From contig NMRB01000798.1 in NCBI GenBank assembly GCA_002633025.1, positions 15,200-79,199 of the forward strand: a DNA stretch of 64,000 bases. The letters run 5' to 3'. A program made the position numbers and the translations under genes. Below, in pieces: positions 11,257 through 22,309 of the stretch. The notes below the pieces were generated by a model that saw only the letters and a list, made by a program, of their open reading frames with translations, did not search any database and was not told the origin of the DNA. The stretch's first letter is position 1. The number at the start of each line of letters is the position of its first letter. Source of the DNA: Notospermus geniculatus (taxonomy: Eukaryota; Nemertea; Pilidiophora; Heteronemertea; Lineidae).

Positions 11257-14200
11257 TCACGGCAACAGACGATTATACTCCGAGAAGAGCTGTGATTTCT
11301 TCACTGCATCCCAAGTTCTAGCAGCATAGTGGAACCTGAAAAATAATGAATTCTTGTAAGGTATTTAGTCATCGATGGATGACATCCTAGCTAAATGTCA
11401 CTTAAGGATTTTCACAAAACACATAAATCTTTTGTCTACATCTTGTTCTTGTGCAGACATTGGAAGATCGCCTTTGAAGATGCTGAAGACAAAGGCAACG
11501 CACAGCTGAATGTATCCATAATTTAATAGCAATGCAACAGCCACAACAACCATAACATCTGAAACTTACCAGTTCTTTTCAGTGAGTGTTGTGTGTGTCA
11601 GCATTGACCTGGGCATTGCAAGGAGTTGACTCTTCAGAGAGCGGATGAGGAAATCAAACCCAGGGTGACCTCGGTATTCAGGCAGCAGAGTGGAGATAGG
11701 ATCTGAAAGGATGATTGTGACATTCTCCTAAATGGTGTATGATGATACCTGCCATTTGAGTCAACACAAACAGCAGAGCTGCACAGACCTATGGGATCTG
11801 ACGACATCTTGTTATCGAAATATGCCTCAGAGATAAATCATCAGCTGTCACACCAATCAGATGAAGCAACAGTGATACACACCTCCCCATTTCTCTGTAC
11901 TGTCAAAAGATGGTAGCAGGAACAGGTTGACATCGTCTTGTACAGATTTCTGGTTGAGACCGGGTAGGAGATTCCCATTAGCCATTGACACAGTTCCTCT
12001 GTACCTCAGTCTCGACTTCTCAAATACTTTGCCCACAGTTTGTAGCATCGTGTTATACTTCTCCAAGCTGAAGTCAGCTCTTCTTGCTCTGTTCTGAATA
12101 AACACTGAAAGTACAGAGACCAAAGATTATTATCAACAGGTGACGTTGATAAAGAAATTGACAAACACCGAAATATTGAGAGCATAATAATGGCCTATAT
12201 TTCTCACTGATATACATACCAACGTGTGGATAGTATTCTGGCGTGTCTTCTGGACTTGAATTACTCTCATGGCCACTAGAAGGTGTTGGTGGTTTGAGCA
12301 TCTCAGCGGTGTGGAGAAACCTGGTGGGTGGAACCAAATGTATTTTGAAAGAATTGAGACAGTAGCCTATCCAAGTTACATAACCTTGGATAAAATGGGA
12401 GAGCGTGAGGAGCAGACTTTGCTATGATGATTAGACAAGTGAAAGACATGTGCTTACCTCAGCAAGAAAGGATCTGTGAACCAATCTTGGACAATGAGTA
12501 CTACATTACACACAGTATACATGAAAGCTGCTATCTGCAGGGACTGGAAGAAAAGGCAATGACACAGATCACAAATTCGTAATACAATATGAGGCGAAAA
12601 AAGCTGCAGTCAAGATGAGGCCAGCAGGGATAACCCAATCTTGCAGACAGTGCCTGAGAGAAACTAGTGCATAAACAGTCCATATCATCATCATCGCACG
12701 ACATACCTGCATTTCATGACAGTTCTCAGCTGCGGTGTATTCGGCTGGATACTTCTTCTCATGATGGATCATATAGTCGAGGACCGAGGCACTGAGGACA
12801 GGTTGAGCATCGAGAAGGATCACTCTTTCACTGGTCACATACATATCAATACCTGTTGTCTGGTGACCACATACCTCCTTCACCTCTCTGCTCTGTGCCT
12901 TGAACGGTGAGGGTCTGGAGAGGAAGTTGACACGCTGAGGAATGGAGCAGACGCAGACACATCAAGTGATTCAGAGAGGCTGGACATAGAAATGGTTGAA
13001 CCGAGGCTTACCTGCTGGCATCATCTATGCCTCCTCCACCAATGATAGACATAATGGTTGACTTCCCGACTCCCTGAGGTCCTATTACTCCTATTACAAA
13101 ATAGTGGGTCTGATCCAATAGAATCTGAAAGAGAAATCATGAAAGAAGATCTACCAAAAAATATCTTTGGTTCTTCTCTCTTATGGCTTCCTTCTCATCG
13201 AGGTGTGACTGTGGACTTATGTGTCAGAGAAGTTCTCTTTCCTTTATCTCAGCCTTACCTCCATGCCGTTCTCACACCACTGGAGTGACTCATCCACAAG
13301 TTTGATGCTGTGCTTCATATCAGCAGGGGTCGCAAGACGGGATTGTAATGAAACTGAAAGATAAAGTGTAAGTGCATATCAGGTGTGATCACGGTATAGA
13401 GGCTATGCACTGACGTCATCAAATGACGTCATCAATGGGTATGACGCCACGCTGGATGGAACTGCGCAGGTAAAAACCGTCAAAAGCGCTGCGCAGTTCC
13501 ATCCAACATGGCGTCACGCTGGCTGATGACGTCACGTGCATAGCCTCTATACTAACTGTCTGAAAGATACTGAGTAAAACGATTAGTTTTACAACCACCC
13601 AAGCTGGAAAATAACCCCACGTTCATATCCTAGACTTACTCTCAGGTGACATGACAACAGGTGTCGGACTGGATGAAGCGACAGGCCTCTGTATACGATA
13701 TCCAGTATGTGACGTCACCTCCATGCCAATGTTTGATGTCATGACATGGGCACTCATCGGTTGTGATATTTTGCTCTCCTCTCGTGGCTTCACCATGACA
13801 ATAGGTTTCTCTGGAGCCTTGGCGGTGATCGTCTCCTCCGAAGATCTCTGGAATACAGAGGTAATCAAGGATTCTTAAACTGATCACTAACATGCCACGA
13901 CAAATGCTCAGTGAGGCCAGCTCTCTGAATCCTCTTCTCATCTACGACCTCTTCTTCTTACTCACCCTCTCTGGAGCTGGCTTTGCTAAGATTATGGGAG
14001 TCTTGGATGGTTGAGATGAGGGTGCTGGAGTTGTTTCTCTTGATTCACTGTCACGATCTCGATCCTGAAAAAATTAATAAAAATTCGAAAGTGAATCAGT
14101 GAATGTAAGCCTCACCAATATTATAAAGTTTAAAGCTACCCTAATATCAAGGTTGTTTTCTGTGAGTGTGAATCAGAAGAAAGATGGCACCTATCAAGCT

Positions 14201-14636
14201 TGTTCTGATAATTAGACCTTGGAGGAATCCTCCAAGATTAGACCTACCCTAGGCCTACCGGTACAGGTAAGCGGAGCCCAGGCCCGCCCAAAGGTAAAAT
14301 CAGCCCTAGTACAACTACAAGGCCTTCTTGACTACAACAGTACCGGTGCAGTATCACAGCAGATGACGTCACCGCCACCAAAAAATTAATTCCGGCCTAG
14401 GCCGCGTCAATACTAGCCTTGGCCTAACAGGCCTTAGCCCCCACACACAGGACACACAGTGTATAAAGCACCAACCACACACAACATACACAAGCACCAA
14501 TTCATGATTTTGATTGAGGACAGACAGTCAGTAGCCTAGGCCCTAGTCAGTAGGCCCTGGTGAGTGAGCACACCTTTCGTTGCCGTCGCCTCCTCCTCCT
14601 CCCACTTCTATCGCGATCCATCGGGTCTGATGACAT
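11257..14636 (-). CDS. SMG9: SMG9, nonsense-mediated mRNA decay factor (first copy)
   Basis: SMG9 pairs with SMG8 to bind and restrain the SMG1 kinase that phosphorylates UPF1 in nonsense-mediated decay. Eleven minus-strand exons join in frame: 14636-14574, 14064-13966, 13847-13640, 13353-13259, 13124-13012, 12914-12707, 12543-12458, 12320-12220, 12104-11883, 11702-11570 and 11335-11257. They give 468 residues, slightly shorter than vertebrate SMG9 (about 520). Residues 1-150 are basic, low-complexity and Pro/Ser-rich, as in the family. From residue 156 comes the G-fold domain, with the P-loop GPQGVGKST at 170-178. Family-diagnostic stretches follow: QTTGIDMYVTSERVILLDAQ, SLQIAAFMYTVCNVVLIVQD, RFLHTAEMLKPPTPSSGHES, and the C-terminal FHYAARTWDAVKKSQ. 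The acceptor of exon 6 was placed at 12914 because the AG 20 nt upstream breaks the frame. It is divergent from MRPL55 and convergent with the unknown gene. Confidence 0.95.
13397..13549. mobile_element. 153-bp TA-flanked MITE with CRE sites, in SMG9 intron 3 (copy 1 only)
   Basis: Inverted ends TAGAGGCTATGCA and TGCATAGCCTCTA at a TA dinucleotide. The empty site in copy 2 reads cacggtatactaactg. Inner arms also pair (gctggatggaactgcgca with tgcgcagttccatcca). It contains three TGACGTCA palindromes at 13411, 13424 and 13527, the last overlapping CACGTG. The TA target suggests a Tc1/mariner-type non-autonomous element. Confidence 0.8.
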
Positions 14637-14837
14637 GCTGCTAATGTAGTTTGTAACATCTAACTAAAACCCATTGCAATTTTATCATTTATTCATGAAA
14701 TATCACCAAAAAAGTTGAAAATAAACGGGGAATCCCAGATTCATGGCATTTGAGAATCCTACAGTCTCACACAATCCCACAATTTCTTGCCTGTGTAATC
14801 TTCAGTTTTGAAGAAGTTTGGTTTGAGCAAGACTGTC
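14637..14837. promoter_or_regulatory. Shared divergent promoter of SMG9 and MRPL55
   Basis: Only 201 bp separate the two start codons, which face away from each other, so both 5' UTRs and core promoters must lie here. No TATA box is placed convincingly. The interval is preserved in the second copy (27760-27960). Confidence 0.7.
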
Positions 14838-16556
14838 ATGGCGGCCTTCACTAACATTGGTCGACTTTGGAGTCGATATTTCAATCAAATTACACATAAC
14901 CAGAGGTAAGATTTTAGTGAAATGTACATAGAGACATAAATACAAGATCTTTCCATCAGTTGACACCGATTAGATGTCACATTCTTCCCAAATTTTGTAG
15001 ATTTCTGGTGTTTTCTTTGACCAATGATCTATTTTCGGACATCAGCACTGCTGCTCATTTGTGCAATCGATTATCGGATTCTACTAAATGCCACGTTTTG
15101 ACACATTTTTGATTGCAAATTTGGTTAGGTATGTTATTTGCTCATCCTACCCACTTAGCCTGCTGGTCTGGTGCCGCATGCATCATTCATCCTTGATGAC
15201 CATGTCCATGATTCATGGCCATGCCATTTTGGCAGTCCGCTGGCGCTGCGCCCCCACAATTCAGCCGATGGGCAATAGGCCTTCACAATCCAGCCGGCAC
15301 TGCCAGACAAGCTTTTTCAGCTGTAACTGGCATGTATAATTTTCATATGGGAGAAATGGATGACCTTTAGGAACTTCAAATATTTGCTTCTTTGTTGCAG
15401 GAACACGGCGAGTCTTCAACGATTAGTCTCCTCCTATCCAGTGCGCCACAATGCTCACTGCACAAGTATAACACGCACCACACCGATTAGATGTCACATT
15501 CTTCCCAAATTTTGTAGATTTCTGGTGTTTTCTTTGACCAATGATCTATTTTCGGACATCAGCACTGCTGCTTATTTGTGCAATCGATTATCGGATTCTA
15601 CTAAATGCCACGTTTTGACACATTTTTGATTGCAAATTTGGTTAGGTATGTTATTTGCTCATCCTACCCACTTAGCCTGCTGGTCTGGTGCCGCATGCAT
15701 CATTCATCCACAGGCCCCTGAAGCCTAGTTAGCGGGATTATCGGGTTAGTTAGCGGGAATATCGGGTTAAACCATTGTAAACAATGGGTAAGAGTAATAA
15801 TAATATTATTACTCTTACCCATTGTTTACAATGGTTTAACCCGATATTCCCGCTAACTAACCCGATAATCCCGCTAACTAGGCTTCAGGGGCCTGTGATT
15901 CATCCTTGATGACCATGATCCATGCCATTTTGGCAGTCCGCTGCGCCCCCACAATTCAGCCGATGGGCAATACACAATCCAGGCACTGCCAGACAAGCTT
16001 TTTCAGCTGTAACTGGCATGTATAATTTTCATATCATGGGAGAAATGGATGACCTTTAGGAACTTCAAATATTTGTTTCTTTGTTGCAGGAACACGGCGA
16101 GTCTTCAACGATTAGTCTCCTCCTATCCAGTGCGCCACAATGCTCACTGCACAAGTATAACACGCACCAATCGACACTTCTATAGCAGAACTTATCCAAC
16201 AAAACTGGTACAGCCTGATGGCTCCACCATTGAAATAAGATATGCACTTCCAAGGAGAATTATTAAGGTTTGTCTTCTGTCCTTCGTCATTTCAGTTTCA
16301 CAGTTGCCTTGTATCAGCAATTAAGCAAATAGTACCACCAGATATTGCTTATATTCACGCCGATATACGGAACTTCAGTGAACATCTCATTCTTCTCTCT
16401 TTCCAGTTACCTCTTGATCTGTCCACTTTAAGCGAAGAAGAACGATTAGCTCGCATTTCAAGGAGAAAACCCAAGAGGAAGGTGGTTGTGGAGGAGACAT
16501 TTGAAGACACTTACAGTGTTAATAAATACAGTTATTTATGGAAGACCAAGAAGTAG
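14838..16556 (+). CDS. MRPL55: MRPL55, mitochondrial large ribosomal subunit protein mL55
   Basis: This is a component of the large subunit of the mitochondrial ribosome, imported into the matrix. Three exons, 14838-14905, 16090-16267 and 16407-16556, join in phase into 131 residues, close to human MRPL55 (about 128). The N-terminus ([17 protein letters not shown]) is basic and amphipathic, as expected of a mitochondrial targeting peptide. Recognisable family motifs are the [20 protein letters not shown] run with the following [21 protein letters not shown], and the C-terminal YSYLWKTKK. Intron 1 is unusual. It contains a 517-bp tandem repeat carrying a broken copy of exon 2 (15401-15480), and the second repeat unit holds a 189-bp perfect palindrome. 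A candidate poly(A) signal AATAAA lies at 16859-16864, just before the start of the large duplicated block. Confidence 0.93.
15401..15480 (+). pseudogene. Broken duplicate of MRPL55 exon 2
   Basis: The acceptor tttgttgcag and the first 80 nt of MRPL55 exon 2 are present, identical by eye to the exon at 16090. At cacgcacca the sequence jumps back to intron sequence (caccgattag) instead of continuing the exon. It has no donor and cannot encode the conserved DGSTIEIRY part. It is the downstream end of the first unit of the 517-bp intron repeat. Confidence 0.85.
15709..15897. mobile_element. 189-bp perfect palindrome (foldback element)
   Basis: The two 94-nt arms match exactly around a single central base at 15803. 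Ends are CACAGGCCCCTGAAGCC and its inverse, and the insertion is flanked by ATTCATC on both sides (7-bp target duplication). Each arm holds two tandem copies of ttagcgggaNtatcgggtta. The uninterrupted site is seen at 15185 in the first repeat unit. It has no ORF, and the structural class is uncertain. Confidence 0.88.
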
Positions 16557-16858
16557 GACTGGTCAAACCATTTGTAGTAATGGGTGTTACTGTTCTGCTC
16601 GTGGATGCTCCCTTTTCAGGGGGCGAGGCTACCCTGTCTTCCGATACAATATTGACATTTCCGTGAAGGAAGTTGTATGATGTGAGGAATGGCATGCTTA
16701 AAACAGTTGTTCACAGGTGGCAGAATCTGCACATCCACAATAGGGAATCATTTGCTGTGGGCATTGTAGGATGTTTTGAGACTGTTGGCTAATCTTCAAT
16801 GAGAACATGAGATGCATTGGCTGTGAAGAAGTTGTCATCTTGGCAGATGTAAGAAGAC

Positions 16859-16864
16859 AATAAA
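16859..16864 (+). terminator. Candidate poly(A) signal of MRPL55
   Basis: AATAAA about 300 nt after the MRPL55 stop codon. It is the last hexamer before the duplicated block restarts at 16911. Confidence 0.45.
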
Positions 16865-18869
16865 GACAAGAAATAATATATCATAAAACTGACTTTATTT
16901 TTTGATATTACAAACTTGGAAAGGGTCGGAGTTGTTGAGCCCCTGACGTGTGTAAATTTTAGACTGGCAGCTTCTGCAGTCCTCGCTCAGTCGCATGTAT
17001 TGAAGTCAGTGATGAGCAGATGAAAGTTTTTATGAACAAGCTGAGCTGAATCACATGATTTGACATCACTGTTCTCAAATCCTGTCATAAATTACGAATT
17101 GTCTTTTACCAGTAGTTTGATGTTAGATAACTGATTACACATCTGTTGTGTTGTAATGTGTGCATCCTCATAACCACAAACTGTACTAGAGTCATAGTAA
17201 GGTGAACTGGCATACCCACCCATAGATCACAGCATTGGGAGTGCAGGTACCGGTATATTGCGATTTATTGTTTTCCCGGCCCTGTTGCAGAGCAGCATGG
17301 GTGGTGTGGTTGGCAGGCAGGGAGAGTGTGCAGAAGTGCACAAAATGACATGGGATGATTTCACAGACCAGCTACTGAGTGTGCTGATGGGCCAAAAAGA
17401 AATGCTCTGAGTGTCAGGAAAATCATTCGTAATCTTCACAGATAATCAATCCTTCTGACAGACACCAGACCTGACTGACATGCCTGGTCTCTCAGTCATC
17501 ATGAACTTGCCCTCGCAGCATTAGGAACATGTACAGTACACGTAGTTTTGCCAGCACTACAAAACAGTCTCCTCCAGAGGTCGAGTTTGTTTTCAGCCTA
17601 ATGTTCTATTTGCATCTAAATGTTGTGAACAATTCAACATGTTACTTGCAGATGCCCCCCAACAAGAAAAAAAGCCGTATCACCCCAGATCATGCACTGC
17701 ATACAAAAACATCCAGGTTGTTATCCTTTGGGAGATTTGGCATGCTTTGCTCAGCTTCTCCTTGTCTTCAGCCATGCATACACTCACAGCGTAGGCATAA
17801 AGTTATCACAAGCAAGATGGCATTCATTCCATTATGCACTTTTGCTTTCCCATCCAAAATGCAGAATAGAAAGTGACAGTAATTGACGATGAACATTGAC
17901 CTTTCTGCAGTGACCACCATGATCCTGCTTTGGTCATGCAACCTTGTTTAATCCTGTGTGTCCAAAATGTAGCTTGACACAAACAAGTTTTGTCTTGCCT
18001 CTTGTAACTCCCAACAGATTTGGCAAGACAAATTCTTTTGTGAACTTTGAAATCCAACTGGAGATGTTGACCCTCTGGGTCCTCTGGTTTCCTCCTGCAT
18101 GGTGTAGATGAGCAGAAGCTTGGCTGCTATGTGGCCAATTCCACACATATGCTGTACAGTTTGTTATAATGAGTGCTTGTGTCCAGGGTGATCTTGGGAA
18201 TTCTAATACTGTTGCTCCACGGTCGTCAACCTCTTTACTGTTCGTTGGAGCTGAGGGTGACCTGGACTTAGTGAAACTCTGGAATGAGTCATGTCATTGA
18301 TGGGAAATTGAAGGACACAGAAGTAGTCTGTTGAGGTCTGTGCATGAACTGTGGCTCCTCATGAACGCTAAAGATGATGTCGGCCATGAGATCCTGCCAG
18401 AGGAACTTTTCTTATTGGAAACTTTAAGGACCATGCATCTTGGCTTCTCCTGGTTTTACAAAGTTAAAGAGGATGACTTGACAGGTGTAAGGTGTTCCTC
18501 TTCCAGTTGTAGTGCCAACATCAGTGTAAACCCTGCCAATACAAAGAAAACATTGCTCTTGTACGGTACTTGTAAGCCTTGGTGTGATTCCTTGCTGTTT
18601 CAGTAGGGAGAGTTTCTCTTGGTTCTCTTGAACGTCATTTGCAGGGTGGCTTCTGGGTTCATTGGGGCTGTATTTTACAACTGAGTGGCATCGTTGTCTC
18701 CATGATCCAAAATGTGGGATTTCCCATCCAAATTGTGGCAAATGAAACAGGTCTCCAGTAGTGATGAAGTCAGCCCTGTTCAAATGATGATGGAGAACTC
18801 TGCACACCTGTAATCTCTCTTCTCAGACTCATGTCTGATTGACCCTTTTCTTCCTGTTGCTAAATGTAG

Positions 18870-21800
18870 TGTATTGTCCACATTGCCTGTATCCCCACAC
18901 CGATGCGAGCTGTAAGGTCTGCCAGCTGTATAAACGGTATACCGGCCAGAGATATTGGGGACACAGGTATCACTACCATCCGTCTGGACACAGGCATATG
19001 CCAACGAAGGTAACAGTTCATGACATGGTCGGAGGTGTAATCAGTGGTCAGAATTGTCCTGGTTCATCGATGTGTGGGAAGAGGCAAGATGGAGGCTGGG
19101 GGAGATGGGTACATGTATAATTATAAGTACCATATACGGTAAAGAGGTCACGGGTTTGAATCCCGTTTGAGTCACCACGAGGACTTTTCAGCCAATGGTT
19201 ACATCTCCTGTAATTTCCTCTGTCTTACTCACACCTATCCCTGCTTGCCGTGCACCAACATCTGCTTGACATACTCTATCCCCTCATCACCCCGGGGGTG
19301 ACTCCTCTCTGCGTGTCCCACGTGCTCATTCTTGTTTTCCTTTTAGGCCGTTATGGGGTTTATGGTGGTGACAGTCCGTGGTATGGGACAAAGGTAACAT
19401 GTAATCTTTCTTATGCTATAGATGTGGGTAATATACCCATCACTGTCAGAGTGGTGGTGCTCTGAAAATATCAAGACCTGATATTCTTTAAATGTAACAG
19501 ACTGATTCACACTGGCAGGGGAGGTTTTTTAGGGGCTGGTGGAAGGGGCTGTTTGTTCTTGTAGCATGTCTCAAGAAGTTCATGAACGAGCAATGCATGT
19601 GCCGGTAATGTCAACTCTTACTGCAGAAGCTGATGCTGAATAAAGCACTGCAGTTGGATCACATGTGAAATCCAGCAGTATTAGCAGGGGTAGTCACTTA
19701 TGAGGCGAGACTTTTTTTATACCTTGGTTAGCGTGCCCGCCGCTCCGTGAATTCCCGAAAAAAAAATAAAAATAAAATTTTATTTTCGGCCATTTAGCGT
19801 GCCCGCCGCACTCGAAATCGCTGAAAATCGGAATAAAAATAAAACTTTTTCTTTATTTTTTTCCCGCCCGCCGCCGTCATGGCCGTGGATGCAAAACTGT
19901 GCAGAAGAGGGCAAATACTTCTGCAAGCTGAGGAACGCTAGGGAGGATTACAACATCCTCCATCAGAGTACTACACAACTTGCACAATGCCAAACAAGCA
20001 TAGGGCCTACTGACAAATCAATGCCAATGACAATATGTTGGAGGCAAAGTTACTTTATTTTGAAATAAACTTTTATTTTTATTTTTCCCTCCTCTCTGCT
20101 TCTCCTACAGAAGGCTTGTGTGAAAGCTGAAAATAAAATTTTATTTTTATTTTTTTCCGACCGCCTATGGATGTCCTTGGATAAAAAAGCACGCTAACCA
20201 AGGTATAAAAAAAGTCTCGCCTGAGCAGTATAGTTCTCACTGAATCGGGGCAACTCCTGTAAGAGTATGTGCCTTGAGAATCTTGTTGAGCTTGTACGTT
20301 TTGTGAAAGTGATGTGGCTGTATTCACAAGAGTTACCAGTATGTAGTTCTTGAACACCTTGCCTTGTTGTTGCTGGCCTCTTGTTGCCTGACAGTAGAGA
20401 GCTACCTAGTGCAGAGAGTTAGTTTGGTCCTTGATATCCTTGGTCCTTAATATGTTCGGTCTAAATGTTGTGCCTAAAAAAATTGCTCTTTGTTGCACAA
20501 AGTTTCATTTTACTAAAGTGGACATCACTACAAGTTGCTAGGGCCAGCATCATTCAATCCTTTAAGAATCTTGACAAAACTTGACTTGAGTCCTCTGTGC
20601 CGGCTCTTCATGTCATCAAGCTCATCCATCCGTGGTCAGCAGACAACAGCTCAACTTTTCCAACCACAGGGATGTCAACAGATCTTTAAACCAGCACTGA
20701 TTGTTCCATTAGTAGACATTAGACAGGTTCCTGTATTTGCTGCCTACATATCCTCTGCGGTCTGATATCTAACATCGGAATGGTCAAGCTCGGTTGTGTA
20801 GGTGGGAAAGACGGGAAGGCAAATGTCCAGGACTTGACCCTCTCCTTGTCTTTTCAGGTGATCAGGTCTCCACGCACACGTGTTACCACTGACTTGGATT
20901 ATGGTAGGTGATATTTTCTGATCTAAAGGTATTGCTCCATGTGAGTTCTCTTATGCAAGTTGATAAGCCGATTTCTTTGTGGGCCTTAATCAATGGTCAT
21001 GAGCACAAGGAGCAGGAAAGTGACCGATGGAGTATTTTCAGATTACCTTGTTGAGGACACTCTGCAGTTGGACCCTATGCCAACCAAGCCGATTAGACGA
21101 TTGCCCAGCCCCCCACCACTTCCACGATCTGCTCTCAGGGATAGATATGATGATCGTCGTATTGTTGATCTGATTGATGAGAGGGTGCAGGCAGCTATTG
21201 ATAGGAATAGGATAGCACGTTATGTGAGTAGGATCAAGAAATGTGGTCAGAGGTCATCTAGCTTCTGGTTGCAGCAAAGGAACATCTCACAAATTGAGGA
21301 GAGGGGGCAGTCCATTTCATATCGCAGGACCATCAAAATATGGGTTGGAGGAGGTGCTGGTATCCTGTTTCGGTAGAAGAAAATGCCCACCACTAGCCCT
21401 CACAGACTAAAGTTTGGGACCTCTCCAAGTCAGATCGCTGATTTATAAACATCATACTCTTTTCAGGATTCTTTGTATGGATCTCGTGATCTTGGCTACT
21501 CAACATCGAGTATTGGTTTGGATTCCCTCGACCGACTCGCTCTTGACTTCAACTCGGCTCGCCGCCGGAGGTATTACCCATAATTCCTCGTGTTGCGATA
21601 TACAGGTTATTGTCTTCTTTTTGTTGCTTCTTGTTGGCTGTTCACCCTTTGACATGTGTCTGGATTGATCTTTTTGATCAACTCCTTACTTCTGGGATAC
21701 TCCACAGTCTGTCAAAGGGTTTTCAGCTCAATCATTTACGCATGCCTGCTCTTAGCCTGACATGATATCTCGTTAGCCTCAGATATCTCGTTGCATGTTC

Positions 21801-22309
21801 GCTCCGTTCACTTTCAGTATTGGTTTCTGATTTGTGCATATCATAGCTGTTGTTTGTTGAATGGCTAGTGTTGTTGACCAATTTGTGAATTAGCATGTTA
21901 GAATGTAGACATACAGTTTTGGACTTGCATCAGGTGGTGGTTTTTCCAACAAAGTAATTCAGGACTTTGACTACACACAGAATTCCATATATGATCAATC
22001 ATTCTGGGTGTATGTTCTCACTTTCCAGTATATACATGTAAATGGTCACAACCAGATGGCGAACTTCATAGTTCTTTTGGTTTATAAACAATGAGACTAT
22101 GTTATAATCATTACTCCTTACATTCATAAACCTCCCCTAAAATATTGCCATATTTTCATCCTTCCAGAAGACGACAACAACTTGAAGAGTATTGGAAACA
22201 GAAGGCAGCCGATTTTCGATATGAACACATGCGCCAAAAGTTTAATAAAAGTTTAGATGATGCGTATAGGAAGCAGTATAGACGAGCTCGTACGACTTGG
22301 ATAGATTAG
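18870..22309 (+). CDS. Second copy of the unrecognised gene, last six exons only
   Basis: Exons 18870-19034, 19347-19393, 20858-20903, 21042-21223, 21467-21570 and 22168-22309 match exons 5-10 of the upstream gene, with identical lengths, phases and splice borders. The repeated block begins at 16911, inside what corresponds to intron 4, so the four known 5' exons and the promoter are absent. Coding changes are few, for example Ser to Thr in the 20858 exon and Arg-Glu to Gln-Gln near the start of the last exon. A 518-bp inverted-repeat element sits in the intron between 19393 and 20858 and is missing from the first copy. If the duplication is real this copy is probably untranscribed or read through from MRPL55; if it is the other haplotype it is simply the 3' part of the same gene. 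Confidence 0.6.
19704..20221. mobile_element. 518-bp inverted-repeat element, Harbinger-like MITE (copy 2 only)
   Basis: Perfect 33-bp terminal inverted repeats starting GGCGAGACTTTTTTTATACC, flanked by TGA on each side. Copy 1 has the empty site (acttatgagcag). The 3-bp target fits PIF/Harbinger-type non-autonomous elements. The interior is AT-rich with repeated gcgtgcccgccgc and no transposase. It lies in the intron of the second unknown-gene copy. Confidence 0.8.

Larger units (their letters stand above)
2683..15192 (+). repeat. Large direct duplication, copy 1
   Basis: From caaacttggaaagggtcgg onward this stretch aligns colinearly with 16911-28315. It covers intron 4 of the unknown gene through intron 1 of MRPL55. 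The copies differ by scattered substitutions, small indels and the insertions listed separately. Confidence 0.95.
14964..16160 (+). repeat. 517-bp intron repeat, two diverged units, in MRPL55
   Basis: Unit one is 14964-15480 and unit two starts at 15481, each running from caccgattag through intron 1 into exon 2. Unit two carries the 189-bp palindrome and several small indels relative to unit one. Confidence 0.9.

Noticed and set aside
12914-12934. SMG9 exon 6 starting at 12934
   Set aside because: That acceptor puts an in-frame stop in the exon; the next AG at 12914 gives a continuous family-like protein in both copies.
18424-18807. 127-codon minus-strand frame in the second duplicate
   Set aside because: The same stretch in copy 1 (about 4380-4740) is interrupted, and it lies within an intron of the unknown gene with no family motifs.
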